Of a stretch of DNA of 64,000 bases, positions 37,069 to 49,600 are shown piece after piece. Origin of the DNA: Clavelina lepadiformis (lineage: Eukaryota > Chordata > Ascidiacea > Aplousobranchia > Clavelinidae); contig NC_135242.1 in the NCBI RefSeq assembly GCF_947623445.1, positions 6,076,001 through 6,140,000 of the forward strand, written 5' to 3'. Both the position numbers and the translations under genes were made by a program. The notes under the pieces were generated by a model. It saw only the letters and a list, made by a program, of their open reading frames with translations, was not told the origin of the DNA and did not search any database. Each line of letters starts with the position of its first letter. Position 1 is the stretch's first letter.

Positions 37069-40000
37069 ATGGCTAAAATGTATCAGCTTATTGGGGCTGA
37101 ACTGTCACCATACACTGCAAAGGTTCGTCTCTACATTCGCTACAAAAGAATTCCCTTCGAGCCAGTGCAATCGACGGTTGAGGTATAGTATGCACTTTTG
37201 AAAATGACTAGAGTGGTAATAACGTATTGAATTTTTTTGAGAATAAAAAGTGACAACGCAACACTTTCCTTACAATGCTTCTGAGCAAGCCGTTAACAAC
37301 ACTTGCACGTCCTGATGAGCAGTTCCAAATTTGGGCAATACCGGTACCAAATAAGAGCAAAATTAGTAGAACCCTGCTTTATGACCAGCCTAGTTACCCA
37401 GTATCACGACCACTTAAAGTGCAGTCTGAAATATCTTTTACTTTATTGCTGCAATGTGTCATTAATACAAATATCCTGCTAACGCAACTGTCTGACAAGT
37501 GTAGACTTATGGTATCTGGGCTCTACTGCACCAATCAAATATACACACAAAGAAGCTCAGTTACTGGGCTTCAAGCAATGAGGTATTGCTGAGTTTAAGA
37601 AAGTAAAGTTTTCTATTTAAAACGAATGTATAGTGCATAGTCATGTCGAAAATCTACTTTCTAAATCCATAATAATATAGGTCGTCTGTTAAGCTTTTTT
37701 CTAGTTTCATGCAATATGATAAGTTATACTATGTAGGTGTATCTGAGATTTATCAAACCACGTGTCGGTCAATACATTGTGCCTGTTCTTGTCACTCCTG
37801 ATAAGCAGGTAATACAAGATTCTGCCGAAATGATTTCGTTTCTTGAAGAAAGGTGAGATCTATGGACAAAAATGGTAGTAGAAGATCAGCTGAAGTTGCG
37901 TTGAGTATTATTCTTTGATAGTGGCGAAATTTTTCTTTTACGCATGTTTTGAACACTTTCAAAGGTATCCCTTGCCACCAGTAATACCAAAAACTTCAAA
38001 GCAGAAAATTGTGTCGAGCCTGTTGGAAATGTTTGCCGATGAATGGTTGTTTCGGCCAATTTTGCATTACAGGTATATGGTGTTAAATTAAAACCAATAA
38101 AACCTGTAGAATAAATCTGCTGATTATGTCTTTACCAAATCTGTACATTACTTGAAAGTTCAAAATTGGTTAATCTTCAGTTTCACAATAATGCATTGAT
38201 GATTTTTTAAACCCAGTAACAGGAATCAAGTACTGTTGTAAAGCCTTTGAGCAAGCTATTAAAAACATTTGCTCCTGTTCAATGGTTTGGGTAAACAGTT
38301 TCAGCTTCAGACAAGACTACATAAAAAACAAACAAAAAACAATTAAGAGACTCCTTAATTTTAGGATAAAGTTTTTGAAACTATACCATACCAATCTTTC
38401 TTTACTGAGACAGTTGTTTTGAAATTGGAGGAAAGAGGTAATATTTTCAAATCGGTTAAAGTTTATTCTACTTCAAAAGATACATTTAGATTGATACGTC
38501 AATGAGACATGTCAGTTTGGAAGTTAGCTTAGAACAGAACATCAAAACTATCCTCAAGCCAAAAACTAACAAAAGAGATCTTAATTATACTAAACATCTA
38601 CAAACATATCAAAGCAAAATATAGCAAGGTCAAAAAACAGGTTCTTAAGCTTCATAGCAGGTTCATAGCTTGGTTCTTAAGGTAAACTTTATATTTTTTA
38701 GCAAAAGTAAGTGCCATTTCACAGTACACCTCAAGAAACATCATTATGCTTGCGAAAGCTCGTGTGGAAAAATAGAAAGTTACGATAACCTTAAGAATAC
38801 GAAATATCCTGTTTCTTCTTTTAGTTTAAAATTCGGTTAACACCCTTCAGTCAACATAAACATATCATGTTTTAGTAATTCTTAAGTAATTCATGTTTTG
38901 GAATGCGTATTTCATTAGATGGTCATACCCTGAAAATCTGCCTTTTCTTAAAGAAGAGTTTGGTCGTGTTGCATTTCCTACTTTAGGGACTAAGGAGAGA
39001 AGTGACTTAGCCGAAAATGTGTATGGAAGATACAAGAATTTGCTACCATTGCTTGGAATCACTAAAAAAACTGGACCAGGTAGAATAGGTTATGAGAAAT
39101 ATATTGTAGCTTCACATAATTGACATGTCATTGTTATTAAATATAAAATGTGCGTATGAAGCATTTGAAGAAAGTTGGAAGGAAATGCTTGATGAACTGA
39201 CTGCTCATTTTGACAAGCATCCTTACTTTCTTGGCGGAAAACCATGTGTTGGTGACTTTGCTTTTGCTGGGATGGCTTACACGAATTTCTTCCGTGATCC
39301 TATTCCTGGTGAGACTACTTTGTAGTTATATGCAATATCGTTCATGATACGTATTTGCTTGTTTGATTTAATAACTAGGTAGATTTATGTTAATAAATTA
39401 CAGCATGCTCAGTATAATGTTCCCAAATAGGTCTTGTCTCTGTCTTTAGTCAATTGAAAAGAAGTATGATTGCAAAAGGTAATAAATAGTAGCTGTGTGT
39501 AGTGTTGGATTATACCACATGCTTTTATAACCACAGGATATTTGATGAAAACTCGAGCACCATTAGTAGCAGCCTGGGTGGAAAATATGAACGGTCATCT
39601 ACCTCATGCAAACAAATTATCTCTTCATGAGGTAACTGAAGATGGTTGGTTGATGAGGGAAGATCTTCCAGAAGAATCCAGAGATTTTTGTGCTAATGAT
39701 TGTAATATAAATTTAATTTTTTTATATTCTCTGTACGCAATTTAAAAAAGGAATATTTTATGTAGATATACCAGAAACTCTTTTTCCAATCCTGACAAGA
39801 TTTTTCACTGAATTTGGACCTATATTGTTAAGCACGAAGTCTTACTTGGAAAAGTACATCAAGGTAACCTTTTCCAGGTTATACACACAATAAATACAAA
39901 TTATGTTATGAACAAAATGTTAAATGTTAATGTTAAAGTGAGTCTGTATCTATTTCTATAAAATTTTGAGAAAATACTTTCTTAAACAGGGTTTGTCTTC

Positions 40001-40380
40001 TGCAGGAAAATATTACTGCTGACAAAACTGAACTCCCCAGAAGTATTGGAGAGCAAGAATTCACACTTCGTGGTGTTACTGAAGTCACTGGGGTAGGTCA
40101 CCGATTTAATACTTGCTATATTGCTATGATTTAACGACTAGTATTTATCATACAATTTTTAATACTTTTTGTATAGATTTTTCCATTTTATGTGTGGAAG
40201 TGGCAGCGCGTAGTAGATCTTTACAATTCGTTGCCATTTTGTGAACGTCAAGCAGTTGACAATCTTATGGTGCAGTTTCCTTATGGATTACAAATACTAA
40301 AGGTCAACTTGAATCAGTGCAGAGTTCAGCGAATAAATAACATTTTGCATGCGGTGAAGCAAGTGAAATCACATTTGTAG
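37069..40380 (+). CDS. Long GST-like protein, array copy 2
   Basis: Exons: 37069-37182, 37737-37852, 37965-38072, 38919-39079, 39162-39308, 39537-39701, 39766-39863, 40006-40092, 40177-40380. The product is 399 residues, starting MAKMYQLIGAELSPYT. Exon number, phases and lengths match copies 1 and 3 almost base for base; exon 8 is two codons shorter than in copy 1, as in copy 3. The same GST-N motif (SPYTAKVR), cis-Pro and QDSAEM are present, then the helical half and the C-terminal extension ending in HAVKQVKSHL. Most exons have diverged clearly from the neighbours. Exon 6 differs from copy 1 at only seven positions, nearly all synonymous. It is a recent tandem duplicate; substrate and cellular role are unknown. 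Confidence 0.9.
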
Positions 40381-40555
40381 ATGCCTACCTTGAATCATGA
40401 TACCAAATAACCATTTACGAACTGATTGACTATCTTTTAAGTCTTGATAAAAATTAGTGTTACTTTCCTTATTTTAGATTTGGAACAATCTTAATGAGTT
40501 AATTTCCTTACTTGCTGTCATTTTTTGCTATTTTTAAACTTTACTTTTAAGCAGG

Positions 40556-40561
40556 AATAAA
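40556..40561 (+). terminator. Polyadenylation signal of GST-like copy 2
   Basis: AATAAA lies about 175 bp beyond the stop, the first canonical signal downstream. Confidence 0.5.
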
Positions 40562-41401
40562 CATTTTACATGGAAATGTTGTAAACTGTAAATATGGTTA
40601 TATTTTGTAATTTGTGATTTTTTACTTTAAAACCTGCCAATACATCAACAAAAGGTACTGTAGTATGTACATTACGTATATATGTATGTACAACACCCTC
40701 GTATTTGACATATCACATATATGTTATGTAACTAATTAATTTAAGCAGCAATAAAAAACCTTCAAATTACAAACAATAAAAAATTAAAAATTTATTTCAT
40801 TCGATTTTATTTGTAATTTATTGATTTCACCGTTTACGTACTGTATTTATTTCATGTTCAGTAGAACAAATCAATTATTTCAAATAAAAAGAACAAATAA
40901 GATGACTAAAACCTTGCTGGAAAAGGCATTTCAATCAGGTAAACTTTTAGTGATCTTGCTAGCAACATGCTGCTGCTGTATTGCTTAAATGCTTAAATGT
41001 GTTAAGTCTGATTGTGTTTAATTTAGGGGTAACGATGTCATCTCTGCCTACTGCAAATATTTTGGCAGGAGTTCCTTGATTGACAGTAGGTTCAGTTGTA
41101 TACGCATTTATGACCTTTGAAGTGGACCGACATGCCGATTTACATCGTATACTACACAAGAAATATTACCAGAACAAAAAGTGTGTAAATTTTAGTAATT
41201 CAGAAACGTTTTAAGTTTAAGCCTAGAGCAAACACTTCTACAGGTTAAGTGGTTAGTTTGTATGCAAGTATTAATTAATTATTAACTACAAAAATTGGTG
41301 GGTTGTCAATAACATGGGTCTGTACAGGTTGCATTTAAATCCCTTAGTCTGTTAAGCCTATATTGTATGATAACTGAAAAACTGGACGAAAAGTTCCGGA
41401 A

Positions 41402-44191
41402 ATGTATCAACTGATTGGAGGTGAGCTGTCACCATATACTGCCAAGGTTCGCTTTTACCTTCGTCACAAAAATATAGCTTTTGAACCAGTGCAAGCTACT
41501 GCAGAGGTATATACTCTTTAAGTAAATTTGGTTGTGATAAACAATTTTATTTATTTTGTTTAAAATGAGCATTGTTATACAACTTACAGACAGAAATCAG
41601 ATTCTCTGTTTTTTCATGCTAGAGCAGGGATGTCCAACCTTTTATTATAGTGGGCCGCATTGTCACTTGAAATAATTGAATGGGCCACAAAACCTATTAA
41701 ATTTCAAGAAAAATGGGTACATAAAGTACATACTTTTGGAGTGAAAATGACTAGCGGGCCGCACAAAAATCTCAGGCGGGCCGCACTGTGGCCTGCGGGC
41801 CGCAGGTTGGACATCCCTGTGCTAGAGTCTGCTTTCATCAGTTTTTTGCTAGCTTTTTGGTTAATGTTTTTTCTGTAATGAACCTTAGGTGTACATGAAC
41901 TTTGTCAGACCTCGTGTTGGATGGAACATTATACCAGTTCTTGTCACACCTGAGAAAGATGTGATTCAGGATTCAACAGACATTATTTCCATTCTTGAAA
42001 AAAGGTTTAAAAACTTTAAAATAGACTTAATTATATTAATTTTTCGTGTTTAAAAACAGATTTTGAACATAACTATGACTGTACATGCTGCCAAGTAAAA
42101 AACTAGTTACATATATGCAATTTAGATACCCTGTCATTTTAAACGGTTAAGACAGGTTACTGCTGAAAACAGTTGATTTACTTTTATTTTTCATTCAAAA
42201 ACAAATGTGTTTCGTAGAAGATGTTTACATTACGCTTGTATTTTACTGCATCTATGTTGCCAGGCATCCCTCACCATCAGTCTTACCACAAACACCAAAA
42301 CAAAAAATAATATCTTTGCTTTTGGAAATGTTTGTTGATGAGTGGATTATAATGCCGGTTATGCATTACAGGTACTAAAATTACTGGATTCAACTGAATA
42401 AAGGTCCCTGTCTTATAAGCTGAGGTATATGCAGCACTTCAGTTAAGATTATATAATGTTATTTTATATTTTAATGAAAAATCAGATATTTAAATTGACA
42501 GGTGGTCATTTCCTGAAAACTTACCATTTCTTAAAGAAGAATTCGGTCGCATTGGTTTTCCTAGCTTAAGTGTACAAGACAGAAATGAAGTTGCTGAAAA
42601 GATTTATTCAAAATTTAAAGGATTTTTGCCAATAATTGGCATTACAGACAAATCACGCCAAGGTAGTACCATGCAAGTTTGTTGAATGTGCATTAATGAA
42701 ATAAAATGCTAATAGTAGAGGTTGTTAACGCCTGTGATTTTTTTTAATTAGGTAAACAATCATAGCATAAATATTTCGAAAAAATTAAATAATTTGCTAT
42801 TTATGTTTATTAAATATTATGTTTAATATGTTTCATGTTTTTAATATTATTCACATTATTAGCTATTGAAGAAAGCTGGAAGGCCTTACTTGATGAACTA
42901 ACTGCACATTTTGACAAGCATCCTTATTTTCTCGGAGGAAAACCCTGTGTTGGTGATTTTGCATTTGCTGGGATGGCTTATGCCCATCTTTACAGAGATC
43001 CTGTGCCAGGTTGGTTTCAGGTTAGGCTGCAAAACCACACTATATAATGCATTCGCATTAACTTGCTTTGCGTCCATACTACGCACTCCATAGTAGCTAG
43101 GATTGATTTACATTAAGCTCAATTTAATAACTTCCTTAAGTTAAGAATACTTTAACAAATCGGCATTTTACTGTATGTATGTATATATGCTGTTTAGGTT
43201 TCCTTTAAAACATTTTTGCTTGTTTAATCACAGGATATTTGATGAAAACTCGAGCGCCATTAGTAGCAGCCTGGGTGGAAAATATGAATGGTCATCTACC
43301 TCATGCAAATAAATTATCTCTTCATGAGGTAACTGAAGATGGTTGGTTGATGAGGGAAGATCTTCCGGAAGACTCCAGGGATTTTTGTGCAGGCGGTGGT
43401 AAGAAGAGGATCTTATTTTCCTTTTCCCCAATAAATAAAACATTTCAAGTTGTATTAAAAAAAAACTACCGGTGTTTTAATGGGATTAAAAAATGACACG
43501 TTTACCGAGTTGAACTTGTTTACTTTGTGTAGACATTCCAGCCACGCTTTTTCCTATCCTTACCCGATTTTTCACTGAATTTGGGCCCATTTTGCGAAGC
43601 GCCAAATCTTATGTAACGAAGTATATTCAGGTCAGATTTTTAAAACGAATGGAGAGTATTCCTATCGGGTATACTCAAATGAACCTATTACTTGTATCTC
43701 CTGGTGCATTATGGCAAATCTTGGTGTTAATGCAGTGGTAATTTACTCTTAATCGACAGAAAAAGATCAATAATTTCAACCTTTTTCACTCTACAGCAAA
43801 ACGTAACTCCCAACCAGACTAAGATTCCCAGAAGCATTGGAATCCAGGAATACTCAATCGGGGGTATCAAAGAAACAAGAGGGGTAAGCATCACATACAA
43901 CATCTTTCTCCCTCACACGCTCTCTGTTTTTGCTCTTACCAAGTTCTCAACCATAAGCCAGTAGTTGCTGTGTATTTTGAATTCTAGGTTTTTCCTTTTT
44001 CCGTATGGAAGTGGCAGCGGATAATTGACTTTTATTGCTCCCTACCCTTTGAAAGTCGTGTAGAAGCTGACCGCTTGATGGTGCGGTTTCCATTCGGGTT
44101 GGAGATAATCAAGGCAAATCTGGATGACTGCAGAGTAGAACGCGTTAATAATTTTCTACATGCAGCAAAGCGAAAGAAGTCTCACTTGTAG
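41402..44191 (+). CDS. Long GST-like protein, array copy 3
   Basis: Exons: 41402-41506, 41889-42004, 42264-42371, 42502-42662, 42863-43009, 43234-43398, 43533-43630, 43797-43883, 43988-44191. The product is 396 residues, starting MYQLIGGELSPYTAKVR, so Ser10-Pro11-Tyr12 occupy the usual GST active-site turn. The nine-exon structure and phases equal those of copies 1 and 2. The second half of exon 5 and nearly all of exon 6 are identical to copy 1 at nucleotide level while exons 1-4 and 7-9 are not. Intron 1 carries a hAT MITE at 41625-41819. The protein ends in HAAKRKKSHL; no targeting signal is visible. Confidence 0.9.
41625..41819. mobile_element. hAT-type MITE, 195 bp, with perfect termini
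   Basis: A perfect 15-bp terminal inverted repeat, CAGGGATGTCCAACC, is flanked by a perfect 8-bp duplication, TGCTAGAG, at 41617-41624 and 41820-41827. The interior is rich in GGGCCGC motifs (TGGGCCGCA, GCGGGCCGC), much richer in GC than the surroundings. There is no coding capacity. The intact ends indicate a young insertion. Confidence 0.92.
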
Positions 44192-44244
44192 CTTTTGATG
44201 TTTTACACTTTTGATTTATTTTTACAATCCACCATTAATTTTTA

Positions 44245-44465
44245 AGGCTGCCGTTATTTCAACAACAAAAATCGTACGTTCAATGCTATTTTTCATGGTT
44301 TCTTGTTAACCTAACTTAAATGTTATAACATAGCAGGACTAACCTAGACCTTATATAAATCTATCTTCTAATCTAAGTCTAACTTCAATTAAACCCTAAA
44401 TAGGTTAAATCGACTTTTTGCAAACCTATTCTCATAACCTAAGCTATCTTTAACACGTACTTATG
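44245..44465 (+). mobile_element. tRNA-derived SINE, family 1, copy 2
   Basis: The body is homologous to the minus-strand element at 29818-30080. Shared ordered blocks are AAAAATCGT-CGTTCAA, AACCTAACTTAAATGTTATAA, CTTCTAAT and ACTTTTTGCA, followed by CTATCTTTAACA. The tRNA-like head is shorter or eroded here. It lies directly after GST-like copy 3. Confidence 0.6.
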
Positions 44466-46637
44466 GTGAAATACTAAATAGTCACTCTGAATTTTTAATC
44501 ATTTCTCTGAATGTAATTTTGAATTTCTTCATGTTGCATGCGCAAGGTATAATTACCTCTTATCTGTTCAAGATTTGACTGCTTTATTGCGTGGTTAATT
44601 CAGTGATGAAATACTTTCTCATTTCTAATGCTGTTGTTGACGATTTACGTATTGTTAAAATTCATGTCGGATCCACTTTTAATATATTTGTCTACGTTTA
44701 GTTCGTCTTTTGTTTGCCTAGTTTTAGAACAACAAGTGCAAAAAATTACTGGCAAGGGTTCATTGCAATATTTAATGCAATATTAAGGTAATATATCCGC
44801 AAGGGATTGTTGCTTGACAACGTACATACCAGATACTGGATACAGACATAAAAAGTAATAATACGTTTACGAGCGATTGTAAATCTGGGTCCGCGACCTA
44901 TTTTGTAATCGGCGCCATATTAGATATGGGACTCATAGAGCAGAATAATTGAATAACGATGTTTGGTCACCTCTAAAAATTTTTGCTGCATTGTTGTCCG
45001 TCGATAACGGCAGATTAAATTCACTTTTGGCTGAACAAGTGAATATTACAAGTTCGTGGAAAACTTTTGAACTAACGACACAATATTCCCGGTATGTGTC
45101 CACAATACATGAGTAGCTTTTACAACACGTGAATGTTTGTTGAGGTGATATTTGCTTTATATCACAGAGAACAAGAAACAAGCACAAAGCGCAGTTTACA
45201 GCATATTAAACAGTACAAGAGAATGTGAATAACACTAGTCGTGGAATAGTCTACGTGGTATCTAGTACATGTGCATAATTACAAAAATTATCACTACGAA
45301 TTATCAAAATTTGGCACCAACGATTAGGGGCGGCATTTAATAGTCAAAAAATTACAATTTGTCATTTTCTGTAGGCTTATACATATTTTTAACTCGTGTT
45401 TATCATTCACCTGAAACACCAAGTAAAAATAACAAGTTGGGTGCAAAAACTTTTTCAGTTAACCGACTTTTCGCAATTTTTGTTTCAAGATTAACATAGC
45501 AGAGTAGAGATCATAAAAATAGATTCGAATAATATAAAATATCCTAATAGCTTTAGGATCAACCACAATGAAAGATTTATATGAAACAGGAAAAACAGAG
45601 CAAACAAAATCACTTGATTTTAAAAACTAGAAATGCAAAATTGAATTACTAAAAGTTGATTTTAAAAAACAGAACAAATTAAAATATGTTAAATTATTCA
45701 ATGTATTAAAGTAAGTATTATTAAGACGTATCATATACTATTAGGTAATCACAATGACTTGAATTGTCACAGTAGAATGATTGAAAAGTAATTAGGCTAA
45801 AAACATTGAACAAAAATGACAAAAAATTGATAGTAATGGATGACACCTAAAGGCGAGTGATGATGAGTGGTGAAAACCCTAAATATGAGTTTTTACAAAG
45901 CCATGGCACGCTCTATTGTGGTACAACTGAATGGCAAACAATTAAAGAACTTCAGCTATGATTAGAAGCAAATAAATACACATGCGAACTGACATGAAAA
46001 GTTTAATGAAAAAAATAGTTGTCAAAATTTGTTGATCTCTAAAAATTCGCTAATCGAAAGAAACTCCGTCTAGGCTGGAAACTTAAGGTCCATAAACAGT
46101 CACGTGACGTCATAAAGCTCTGTACAAATATTAGGAGCATGATACCACTGGCTACTGGGGTAAAACAGGACATTCTACGTTAATGAAATCATGAAATGAC
46201 AGTAATGCGTATGTAGTAAGTGGAACTTGGCCAACAAGATCAAATAATAAATGAAAAATGTTAATGTAAAACCATTTCGTATGGTACAGCACAACCACAA
46301 TACGGATTTTACAACCACATCATTACCTTCAAGAGCAAAAGAGTGTTAAATAATATTACGATAAAATTGCCGTAGCCCGTATACATTCCAAACAGTAAAA
46401 GTGGTTGCGACAGCAGCATAATAAATTGTGCACTTTTATCAACATGACTTCGTCCTATCAAATAACGTCATTCATCACGAGACAAGCCGGATAACGACGA
46501 TAGAAGCGCAATTACGATTTACCAACGCGACTGAATAAAAAATGCGTTAATTATTAATGAAGGAGCTTATACAGATATTTTCAGGGTTGATTACGTCATC
46601 GGGTTGGACCATCGTCATGGACGTAATTTCGGAATGT
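44466..46637. other. Intergenic between convergent genes
   Basis: These 2.2 kb separate the end of GST-like copy 3 (+) from the end of the SEA/EGF gene (-). I see no exon, RNA gene or element with recognisable ends. Part must be 3' UTR of the flanking genes. Confidence 0.5.
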
Positions 46638-49600
46638 TTAAAAATAATCGTCAGGGTGTCGTCCACCACTTGTTCTTTTTGGTGCACCAAAAGTGCTGCT
46701 GGATCTCTGCGAACGTTTCAATTACAATTGAACATGCGGGTTGTAGATTAGATCGTTTACAAACTGAAATTCATTTCGTTATTTGAAATTGATATTTATA
46801 ACCAACGAATGGTTGATTTATATAGCAACTGTTAGATGTGAACTGCCATAAACTGTTCTATCAGCTTCAGTTACACATTTTTACAAAACCTCAAGCTATC
46901 TCCGGATTTAGAAAATAATTCGTTTTTTTAACTTACATCAACTTCGGCATATCCATGATTGGTATAGCCGTTTCTGTTTCCATTTGACCTCTGAAAACAA
47001 AACATAAAAACTCATTTAAAACTTCCTGCTAAAATACTTTATTCTGATACAAAACAAGAATAGCAGGATGACAGATTTTGTCAGTTTTTAAAAATAAACC
47101 CATGGTGTTTTATAATATATTCTAGAATTCAAAACATCAGTACTTTTAATAAAAGATCTAATTTGTGATAAAAAACAATGAATTCAATCTTGTTCAAGGC
47201 GCTTACCACTGGTGACGACCGAGATGACCTGATCTCTCTCATGTCAACATCGCTTGCATATTCGTTGCCCGGTACGCGCGCACGCATAGCACCAGGTTGG
47301 AAATCGGAGAAGGGATACTAAAACGATAGTATGCGGGTTATATTAACCGAGTATTTCGATCAATAAGTTAAACATTGATCGGCAAACCAGAAGCATTTCT
47401 GCGTCCTGGTCTGGGTTCTCATTCGGGCAAAAACAGAATTTTTAAACTGACGTTCCAAGTAAAATTTATCACGGTTAAATAGGTTGATAAAGCGCTAAAG
47501 TTAACGAACCGGAGTTAGACAGCAAACATTAACTTATTTCGTAACTTTATGGAGAATTGAACAGGGGGCCTGTAATCACTCAAAATCTAATATAGAGAAG
47601 AAACGAAACTTTGGTATCGCTGCCTTATTTAATCACAAGGGTACATACATTGTCCTGGTGACGTCAGACAAAAGACAATTTGCTCAAATTATCGACGCGC
47701 CCTAATCAAACAAAGCGACATGTGAAGCTGTTTGCAGAACGCGAGATGTTCTACCGCTCCATGGTTGAAATTAAGAACTTTGTTTGAGTTATTTTAATTA
47801 AAGCAGTTTAAAGCAAAGAAGTTTCGAGAACAACTATAGATAGCAACTTGGACTAACAACTGGTAACCGATAACGATTTTTGAATAAACATTAAGCTTTT
47901 AATATAAAAGGGTATTTATGGTAGCATATACTTTGCTCATAGTAAATACAGCGTACACGCGTTCCTAGTAAAAAAACTTCGAGTTAAAACTTTCAGTAAC
48001 TCAACTTTCAGTTGCTTAAGATTTGATACACTTGAAAAAAACAAACGTATTTATGATTTTCCTTATACTGTATACTTCAACACAAAGTTTCTTTCAACTC
48101 AAAGCGGTCTGATCGACAAGGAAGGTCCAAGAAGATTTCCGTGAAGCGAATAACAACAAAAACGATTGAAAAGCTAACCGCAAACAGAAACAATTAAACT
48201 GTGTCGCATTTAGAACTACAACACAATATATAGCAACAAAGCAAGTTTCAAGCATGGAAATTGCTTAAAATTTAATAAATATTATTTCATAAAGTAATAG
48301 TTTAATATTAGGGTTTCTTAATTTTTCCACTAGTGGCCGTGTGGGTTATGTTATAACCCAACCTTATCATGAAAAAAATAATGAAACGTCGTCTTCGATT
48401 CGAATACTAATAAATTGCAGCAAAAGTTTCTTTGACAAACCTAAGCCGAAAATCGGCTACACAAGCGTCATTTTATAGCTTTGGTGGGGGAAATATATGT
48501 ACACCCTGTCAAAAACTGACAACTTGGTAAACAAGAGTCCTATCCTCTACTTGCCATAGTACTGTATATGAGTTGGACGCGCGGCATGCAAATATGCGAT
48601 AAAATTGTGATAAACAAACCAGTCAAATATTAGAGAACAGACTATATTGGTGTCGGTGATAAGGTTTGCCGCTTAAAATTACGCAATAACAAGTCCTTTC
48701 CATCTAGTCACGTTGACATTGCCCTTATTAAAACAGATATGCTTTCGCTTTCGTACTTTGATAAATGAACTACATATTTTAGATTTTAGAATGACAAATT
48801 TAACCGAACCTATGTGAACAAGGCAAGTAATTACCGGTATGTTGCAAGGAAGTTATAAGGGCAGTATTGAAACGTGCGAGAAACCGTTGAAAATGTTCCC
48901 ACGTTTTGCTTTAAGACTGCAGAAAGTTGATGAAAAAAATCGTTCGTTACAACAGTGATTATAATTGACCAACGATTTCACTTAAGCGCGCTAAGTGTAG
49001 CGTCCCTTTAAAACCAATTCCGTACGGGCCAACCAAAGCGTAACATAAATTTTTGCAGATTATGAAAATGTAGATGTATGAGTCTAAATTGATCCTTATG
49101 AACACGTTTTCGCATTAATTTACATACAAATAATTGAATTAAAATTCCGTTATCAAATTCAAGAGCTCTCATAAAAATGCGCTTTGGTACATTTTAATAA
49201 CATAAAAGTATGCCCCAGCGAAAGTAGAATAGTCGGGGAAACGCGTAGACTGGTACGAGCTTATTAAAATGTTTCCAGGTGGATTCTTTCATGCTTTCAC
49301 ACGCACTCGACATATTGTTCGACCTTACTGAACAAAACCACTCAAGATAACCAAAAATAGCACAGGTTATTAAGCTCATCGTTGCCAAAGCAATAAGAAA
49401 ACATTTTTTCCCAAGCACTCACTTTTAGCTGATTGGTTGAGTTGCTCTGTTCGACCGCCGGTTTCTTCTTCTTCGGTCGTTTGCAATAACAAGCAAGCGT
49501 GGTGATGAGGATAATGATGATCAATCCGCATCCTGCAGCCACGATAGTTAACGTGAACATCCAGGCTGGAGAAAGATTCAAGAGATATTTTGTATCGTTT

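Noticed and set aside
37275..37592. 105-codon open frame in intron 1 of GST-like copy 2
   Set aside because: It falls between phase-compatible exons 1 and 2, has no splice logic, and overlaps a possible repeat.
43228..43443. Antisense open frames opposite GST-like exon 6 (also at 32401-32649)
   Set aside because: They recur in two copies only because the sense exon is duplicated; no independent evidence of expression.
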